Made by a program: the position numbers and the translations under genes
The notes under the pieces: generated by a model
Seen by the model: the letters and a program-made list of their open reading frames with translations, nothing else
Told to the model about the DNA's origin: nothing
Databases searched by the model: none
Part shown: positions 5,733 through 9,161 of the stretch, piece by piece
How positions within the stretch are numbered: position 1 is the first letter of the stretch
How the letters are laid out: each line of letters opens with the position of its first letter
DNA from: Enterocloster asparagiformis
GTDB lineage: Bacteria; Bacillota; Clostridia; Lachnospirales; Lachnospiraceae
Assembly: GCA_018380885.1 (NCBI GenBank)
Contig: JAGZSY010000070.1
Location: 1 to 9,161 of the forward strand
DNA length: 9,161 nucleotides
Direction: 5' to 3'

Positions 5733-6518
5733 TCAAAGCAGCTGCTTTAATACCTTCAAAACTCCGTTGTTCTTGTTGCTGTCCGCCTGGAACCTGGCCA
5801 CTTTGCGCACCTCTTCCCTGGCGTTTGCCACGGCAAAGCTGTAATAGGCCTGCTGCAGCATCTCAATATCGTTTAGCTGGTCGCCGAACGCCATAGTCTC
5901 CTCACAGCTGATTCCCAGGCTCTCCTGAAGCTCCTTCACCGCCTGTCCCTTGTTCACGCCCTGGGCCATGCAGTCCATCCACATCTCGCCAGCCAGGGTG
6001 ATTTTCATCCGGTCCTGAAATGCCTCCCGGATATCCGCGGCCGCGTGCTCCACATCCCGCTCCTTGTAAATGGAAATCTTAACGCAGGGGTCGTCCAAAG
6101 CCAACACATCCTCCACCCGATTGATGTTAAATTTATATCCCTCCAGCATCCACCGGTACAGGGCATCATTTTCCGAGTCCATATAATCGCCGTCCTGTCC
6201 CGCGTAGATCACGTTCAGATCCGGATGGCAACGCACCGATTGGATCACCTCGCGGACCAGCTCCGGCTCAATGGGATTCACAAACAGGCTCCGGCCGTGA
6301 CAGCCCAGATAAGCCCCGTTGTTGGCGATGTAGAATATCTTCTTCTTAACCGGATCAAAGGCGCCCTCAACGCTGGCCCACGGCCGGCCGCTGGCGATCG
6401 CGAACTGGATCCCCTTTTCCCGCAGCTTTAAAATCACGTCGAACAGCTCAGGATTAATCTTCCCGGAGCCGTCCTCCACCAATGTTCCGTCCACATCCGA
6501 TACGATCAGCTTAATCAT
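5733..6518 (-). CDS. Cof-type HAD-superfamily phosphatase
   Basis: A 261-residue cytoplasmic hydrolase of the Cof/YidA type (HAD subfamily IIB), expected to dephosphorylate small phosphorylated metabolites through an aspartyl-phosphate. Motif I is DVDGTL with nucleophile Asp8 and acid/base Asp10. Motif II is ASGRP (Ser43), motif III has Lys190 in GVNKGQA, and motif IV is GDQLNDIEML (Asp213, Asp217). The middle region (about 80-180) is the C2 cap. The substrate cannot be read from sequence. An in-frame ATG at 6530 directly abuts GGAGG, leaving no spacing, so the ATG at 6518, which gives the typical MIKLIVSDVDGT start, is preferred. It overlaps the end of maf by 8 bases, indicating translational coupling. 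Confidence 0.9.
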   Translation of the reverse strand: MIKLIVSDVDGTLVEDGSGKINPELFDVILKLREKGIQFAIASGRPWASVEGAFDPVKKKIFYIANNGAYLGCHGRSLFVNPIEPELVREVIQSVRCHPDLNVIYAGQDGDYMDSENDALYRWMLEGYKFNINRVEDVLALDDPCVKISIYKERDVEHAAADIREAFQDRMKITLAGEMWMDCMAQGVNKGQAVKELQESLGISCEETMAFGDQLNDIEMLQQAYYSFAVANAREEVRKVARFQADSNKNNGVLKVLKQLL

Positions 6519-7122
6519 CTTCCCTGTCATCCTCCGTTAAATTCTTTAGTTCATGGTAGAGCCGTCCCAGGGGAAGCCCGACCACATTGTCGTAATCGCC
6601 GTCTATTTTGCGGATATAAACCGCAAACCGGCCCTGAATCCCGTACGCCCCGGCCTTGTCCAGAGGCTCTCCGCACCCGGCGTAGTCCCAAATCTCCTCG
6701 TCGGTCATTGGGTAGACGTGCACATCCGTTTTCTCCACAAATGTGGACCCGTGCAGGCCGCCGCCCGGCTCCACCAGCAGCAGGGTCACGCCGGTGTAAA
6801 CCTGATGAACCCTGCCCTGAAGCTTGCCGATCATCTCTCTGGCCCGCTCCGGAGTCCCGGGCTTGCCCAACACCTCGCCGTCCACGGCCACCATGGTATC
6901 GGCCCCGATTACCAGGGTCCCCTCCGGACAGCGCGAGGCCACGTCCTCAGCCTTGATCCGGGACAGCTCCATCACGATCTGATCCGGCTCCGTCTCCTGA
7001 GCGCACTCCTCCACCTGGCTGGGGATAATCTCAGGTTCCATTCCCACCTGGGCCAGCAATTCCCTGCGCCTTGGCGACCCGGAGGCCAGCACCACATTTC
7101 TTCCCTTCCACTTTGCACTCAT
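6511..7122 (-). CDS. maf: Maf family nucleoside triphosphate pyrophosphatase
   Basis: A 203-residue cytoplasmic enzyme that hydrolyses non-canonical or surplus nucleoside triphosphates to the monophosphate and pyrophosphate. Family signatures are complete: LASGSPRRRELL (12-23), GADTMV with catalytic Asp75, GKP (86-88), TGV (110-112), EPLDKAGAYGIQG (152-164) and GDYDNVVGLPL (175-185). The SPRR motif is closer to the YhdE branch (dTTP/UTP) than to the YceF branch (m7GTP); this assignment is inference. The start has AAGGAG about 11 bases upstream. Its 3' end overlaps the HAD gene. The C-terminus ends in an acidic, probably disordered tail (EDDREDD). In many bacteria maf lies near shape and division genes; that context is not seen here. 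Confidence 0.95.
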   Translation of the reverse strand: MSAKWKGRNVVLASGSPRRRELLAQVGMEPEIIPSQVEECAQETEPDQIVMELSRIKAEDVASRCPEGTLVIGADTMVAVDGEVLGKPGTPERAREMIGKLQGRVHQVYTGVTLLLVEPGGGLHGSTFVEKTDVHVYPMTDEEIWDYAGCGEPLDKAGAYGIQGRFAVYIRKIDGDYDNVVGLPLGRLYHELKNLTEDDREDD

Positions 7123-7225
7123 CCTGTCGTTCTCCTTTTCTCATCCTGTCCGCGGCAGTTTCCGCTCACACGCTCAAAACAGGGCCGCCACAAAACACCC
7201 GCTTGCAGCAGCCCCCTCATCATTG

Positions 7226-7777
7226 TCAAAACACCTTCAACCGGCCGACCACCGGCTCCTCGTCCTCCGTCCCGCCCAGACGCGCGCGGACACAGACGAT
7301 AAAATCCACCAGGTAAAACACCGTCAGGCTCACAGCCAGCACGTTCCCCATATGGCCCGGAATGCGCACCACCGCCTGTCTCATCCGCGCTTCCAGGAAA
7401 TAAAAGAAAAATAATCCCAGAAATCCCCAGGCCAGACTGCTCTCCAGGCATATGATCCCCCGGTAGTTAAAAGGCTTCCTGCTGTAATCCCACCAGAACG
7501 CTCCGAACAGGCGGATCATGATGTTGGCCGTGAACAGCTCCATGGTAGTCGCCATCGCCATGGACGCGGTGTACAATTCCACAGGACGCCCGGCCATAGG
7601 ACTCAGCAATATGTAGGCCCCCAGGGCGCCCACGCCGTAGATCACGCAGAACGGACCATGGCCGAAGCCCCGGTCCACCACCGGACGTCTGTTTTCGAAG
7701 CTGAGCACCACGCACTCTAAAAGATATCCCAGAAAACTGTACAGAAAAAACAAATTTATCATCTGAAAAAGTCCCAT
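7226..7777 (-). CDS. PF06541-type (putative ABC-transporter type IV) membrane protein
   Basis: A 183-residue integral membrane protein with about five hydrophobic segments (roughly 7-25, 41-60, 66-92, 110-130, 145-163). Family hallmarks are FLYSFLGYLLECV near the N-terminus, RGFGHGPFCVIYGVGAL (36-52), and WWDYSRKPFNYRGIICLE (95-112). Although Pfam calls the family a putative ABC transporter, the function is not established and no ATPase gene is nearby. The start has GGGAGG about nine bases upstream of ATG. A 103-base gap separates it from maf, so co-transcription is possible but less certain than for maf and the HAD gene. Confidence 0.85.
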   Translation of the reverse strand: MGLFQMINLFFLYSFLGYLLECVVLSFENRRPVVDRGFGHGPFCVIYGVGALGAYILLSPMAGRPVELYTASMAMATTMELFTANIMIRLFGAFWWDYSRKPFNYRGIICLESSLAWGFLGLFFFYFLEARMRQAVVRIPGHMGNVLAVSLTVFYLVDFIVCVRARLGGTEDEEPVVGRLKVF

Positions 7778-7927
7778 TTCCCAGTTCCTCCCATCCGTCC
7801 AGCAAGGACGATGTGATATATCCCCCGGTCAAATTGCCCTCATACCTTCTCCGAAATCGAAATCGCCCGCAGGCCGCGCCTGCCGTTCGCAACGCCGCGC
7901 ACCGGCCCCCAGACCGCGCCTCTACCC

Positions 7928-8386
7928 TCAATAATAACCGTTGATCATCAGCGCAAGGCCGATTCCCAGAATCGCCCCCGCAACCACCTGTAACGGCGTA
8001 TGGCCCACGTACTCCTTCAGCTTTTCCTGCAGCACCTCCGCGTTGAGCTTGAGCGGATTCTCGCTCAGGATGGAGTTCAGCAGCTTTGCCTGTTTCCCGG
8101 TCTCGCGCCGCACGCCGGTGGCGTCGTACATCACCACCATGGACAGGACAAAGCACACGGCAAACTCAAAGGAACCCACGCCGTACCGCAGCGCGGCTGC
8201 CGTCGTCAGACCGCACACCGTGGCGGAGTGGGAGCTGGGCATTCCGCCGGAGCCCACCATGCGCTCCCAGTTGATCGTCCGGTTCAGCGCGAAGTCCAGC
8301 ATCGTTTTCAGCACCTGGGCCACAATCCAGCCCGCCACTGCGCTCACCAACACCTGGTTGCTCAGTATTTCATTCCAAATCTTCAT
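7928..8386 (-). CDS. Divergent PAP2-family (DUF212, PF02681) membrane protein
   Basis: A 152-residue membrane protein of the divergent PAP2 family, related to lipid phosphatases such as undecaprenyl-diphosphate or phosphatidate phosphatases, though no substrate is established. Visible motifs are GSGGMPSSHSA (45-55), the PAP2 PSSHS signature, then YDATGVRRETGKQAKLLN (87-104) and GHTPLQVVAGAILG (128-141) with the second histidine. Hydrophobic segments are at about 10-32, 55-86 and 130-149. Length matches the family. The start has AGGAG about nine bases upstream. A 48-base gap separates it from the HD gene and 150 bases from the next gene, with no clear terminator between. Confidence 0.92.
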   Translation of the reverse strand: MKIWNEILSNQVLVSAVAGWIVAQVLKTMLDFALNRTINWERMVGSGGMPSSHSATVCGLTTAAALRYGVGSFEFAVCFVLSMVVMYDATGVRRETGKQAKLLNSILSENPLKLNAEVLQEKLKEYVGHTPLQVVAGAILGIGLALMINGYY

Positions 8387-8434
8387 CCAACTGTCTCCTA
8401 ATCGATTCTACCTACGCCAAATCTTGCAGGCACA

Positions 8435-8998
8435 TCAATGCCTGGCAGGCTGTATCATGCGCAGCAGGCGCAGATGCCGCACCCGCTCCAGCGTCTCCAC
8501 CCCGCCGCAGAGCTTATCCGCCCAGACAATGGCAAAGCCCGCCGCGCTGGTGGGCGGCACAGGTGTCAGCGGCCACATGTGCCGCAGGATAATATTCTGT
8601 TCCTCATCCGTCAGCCGGAAGTGCAGGCGCGCATTTTCCAGCGCCCTGCGGGGATGGGTGAAGCCGTGGAAATGTTCTCCCGTCTCCCGGGCATGGGTAT
8701 GCCAGTCGTACAGAAACAAATCGTGGAGGAGACCTGCCCGGGCAGCGCTCCTCCAATTCCCGCCATATCGCCTGCAAATCCGGTATCCCAGATAGGACAC
8801 CTGGATGCAGTGGGTTTTACACGTAGTGTTCCCGTGCTGTATATACTGATCCATGGAATTAAAAACCGGATGCGCCAGAATGTCCTTGACGCACTCCATG
8901 TACACCGGATCGTTCTCGTATTCCCTGCACCGGACCCAGGATTCGTCCGCAGCCCAAAGAGCCGCCTGCCTTCTCCTCTCTCCGTGCGTCAAATCCAT
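8435..8998 (-). CDS. HD-domain putative phosphohydrolase
   Basis: A 187-residue soluble protein with an HD metal-binding core: His63 in KTHCIQ, the His-Asp pair in LLHDLFLYDWH (90-100), then HGFTHPRRAL (110-119), LRHMWPLTPVPPT (138-150) and a closing Asp in ADK (160-162). The pattern fits a Clostridia HD family annotated only as HD domain-containing protein; a phosphohydrolase role is inferred from the fold. The frame continues upstream to an ATG at 9079 and a GTG at 9085, the latter inside a hairpin of the neighbouring IS-like end. The ATG at 8998 is preferred because TTTGGAG lies about nine bases before it, but a start at 9079 cannot be excluded. The adjacent IS-like end may have replaced the native promoter. 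Confidence 0.82.
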   Translation of the reverse strand: MDLTHGERRRQAALWAADESWVRCREYENDPVYMECVKDILAHPVFNSMDQYIQHGNTTCKTHCIQVSYLGYRICRRYGGNWRSAARAGLLHDLFLYDWHTHARETGEHFHGFTHPRRALENARLHFRLTDEEQNIILRHMWPLTPVPPTSAAGFAIVWADKLCGGVETLERVRHLRLLRMIQPARH

Positions 8999-9079
8999 CT
9001 TAACATGCTCCAAAGGGAAATCGCCTCTCTCTATGTCATCGCCCGCCGGCTTCGCCAGCGGCCCATTGCATTCAATCAT

Positions 9080-9161
9080 GACCACCCGTCAAACGGGTGG
9101 TTTGCTCGCCCCTATAAGGGGCAGTTACCGGCCAGCGCCTAAAGACGCTGGCTTTCACTAC
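9080..9161. mobile_element. End of an IS200/IS605-family-like element (three hairpins), cut by window edge
   Basis: Three perfect hairpins follow one another: ACCACCCGT (9081-9089) with ACGGGTGGT (9093-9101), GCCCCT (9108-9113) with AGGGGC (9117-9122), and GCCAGCG (9131-9137) with CGCTGGC (9146-9152). Subterminal palindromes of this kind are bound by the Y1 transposase TnpA. The succession CCCCTATAAGGGG, then a GC-rich stem with a CCTAAAGA loop and TTTCA, resembles ends I recall from clostridial IS200/IS605 elements. No transposase or TnpB gene is visible; it would lie to the right. A solo end or small palindromic MITE is the alternative. Confidence 0.55.

Noticed and set aside
7120..7221. 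A 33-codon minus-strand frame (MRGLLQAGVLWR...) in the gap before maf
   Set aside because: It overlaps the maf start, shows no recognisable pattern, and has no clear ribosome binding site.
6553..7302. A 249-codon plus-strand frame opposite maf, and similar plus-strand frames at 7941-8795 and 8438-9142
   Set aside because: They are antisense to maf, PAP2 and HD genes whose family motifs are complete; the frames are a by-product of GC-rich codon use.
7869..7883. GCAGGC/GCCTGC hairpin between the PAP2-like and PF06541 genes
   Set aside because: It has a 6-bp stem with no T run on either strand in GC-rich sequence, so it is not convincing as a terminator.
7467..8156. A 229-codon minus-strand frame spanning the gap between the PAP2-like and PF06541 genes
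   Set aside because: It overlaps both motif-complete genes in another frame and has a low-complexity Arg/Gly-rich composition.

Overview
The window looks like chromosome from a spore-forming Clostridia species, most likely Lachnospiraceae. This is inferred from gene content (BclA-like collagen proteins, divergent PAP2, PF06541 membrane protein, Maf, Cof-type HAD, a clostridial HD protein), strong AGGAGG-type ribosome binding sites and a GC-rich background. No species marker is present.

Positions 1 to about 2236 are the right-hand end of an integrated mobile element, probably an integrative conjugative or mobilizable element. They hold the tail of an unidentified gene, a small DUF6870-type protein gene, a sigma-A-like promoter overlapped by a palindrome, and a 563-residue TnpX/TndX-like large serine recombinase. 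About 40 bases after the recombinase stop, AT-rich sequence changes abruptly to GC-rich 36-bp collagen-coding repeats. The element therefore appears inserted inside a collagen-like gene; only the 3' part of that gene (about 2236-2715) is visible, and its start should lie beyond the element's other end.

Positions 2716-3280 form an intergenic region with a strong hairpin and a close match to a sigma-K promoter. They precede an intact second collagen-like gene (3281-4672) whose product has a Cys-rich head, a Gly-X-Y stalk, four modular repeats that alternate a beta-rich segment with collagen triplets, and a BclA/C1q-like C-terminal domain. This is probably a spore-surface (exosporium) filament protein.

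A 14-bp hairpin at 4678-4711 separates this gene from a convergent minus-strand cluster. Read in transcription order from the right end, the cluster encodes an HD-domain protein, a divergent PAP2-family protein, a PF06541 membrane protein, a Maf nucleotide pyrophosphatase, a Cof-type HAD phosphatase and a parvulin-like lipoprotein. Maf, HAD and lipoprotein are tightly coupled (overlap, then a 14-bp gap). The lipoprotein lacks both usual parvulin histidines.

The last 80 bases hold three consecutive perfect hairpins that resemble an end of an IS200/IS605-family element and directly abut the 5' end of the HD gene. The most interesting point is the serine-recombinase element interrupting a collagen-like gene. 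By analogy with SP-beta in spsM and skin in sigK, it could be an excisable intervening element; this is a hypothesis that the window alone cannot confirm.
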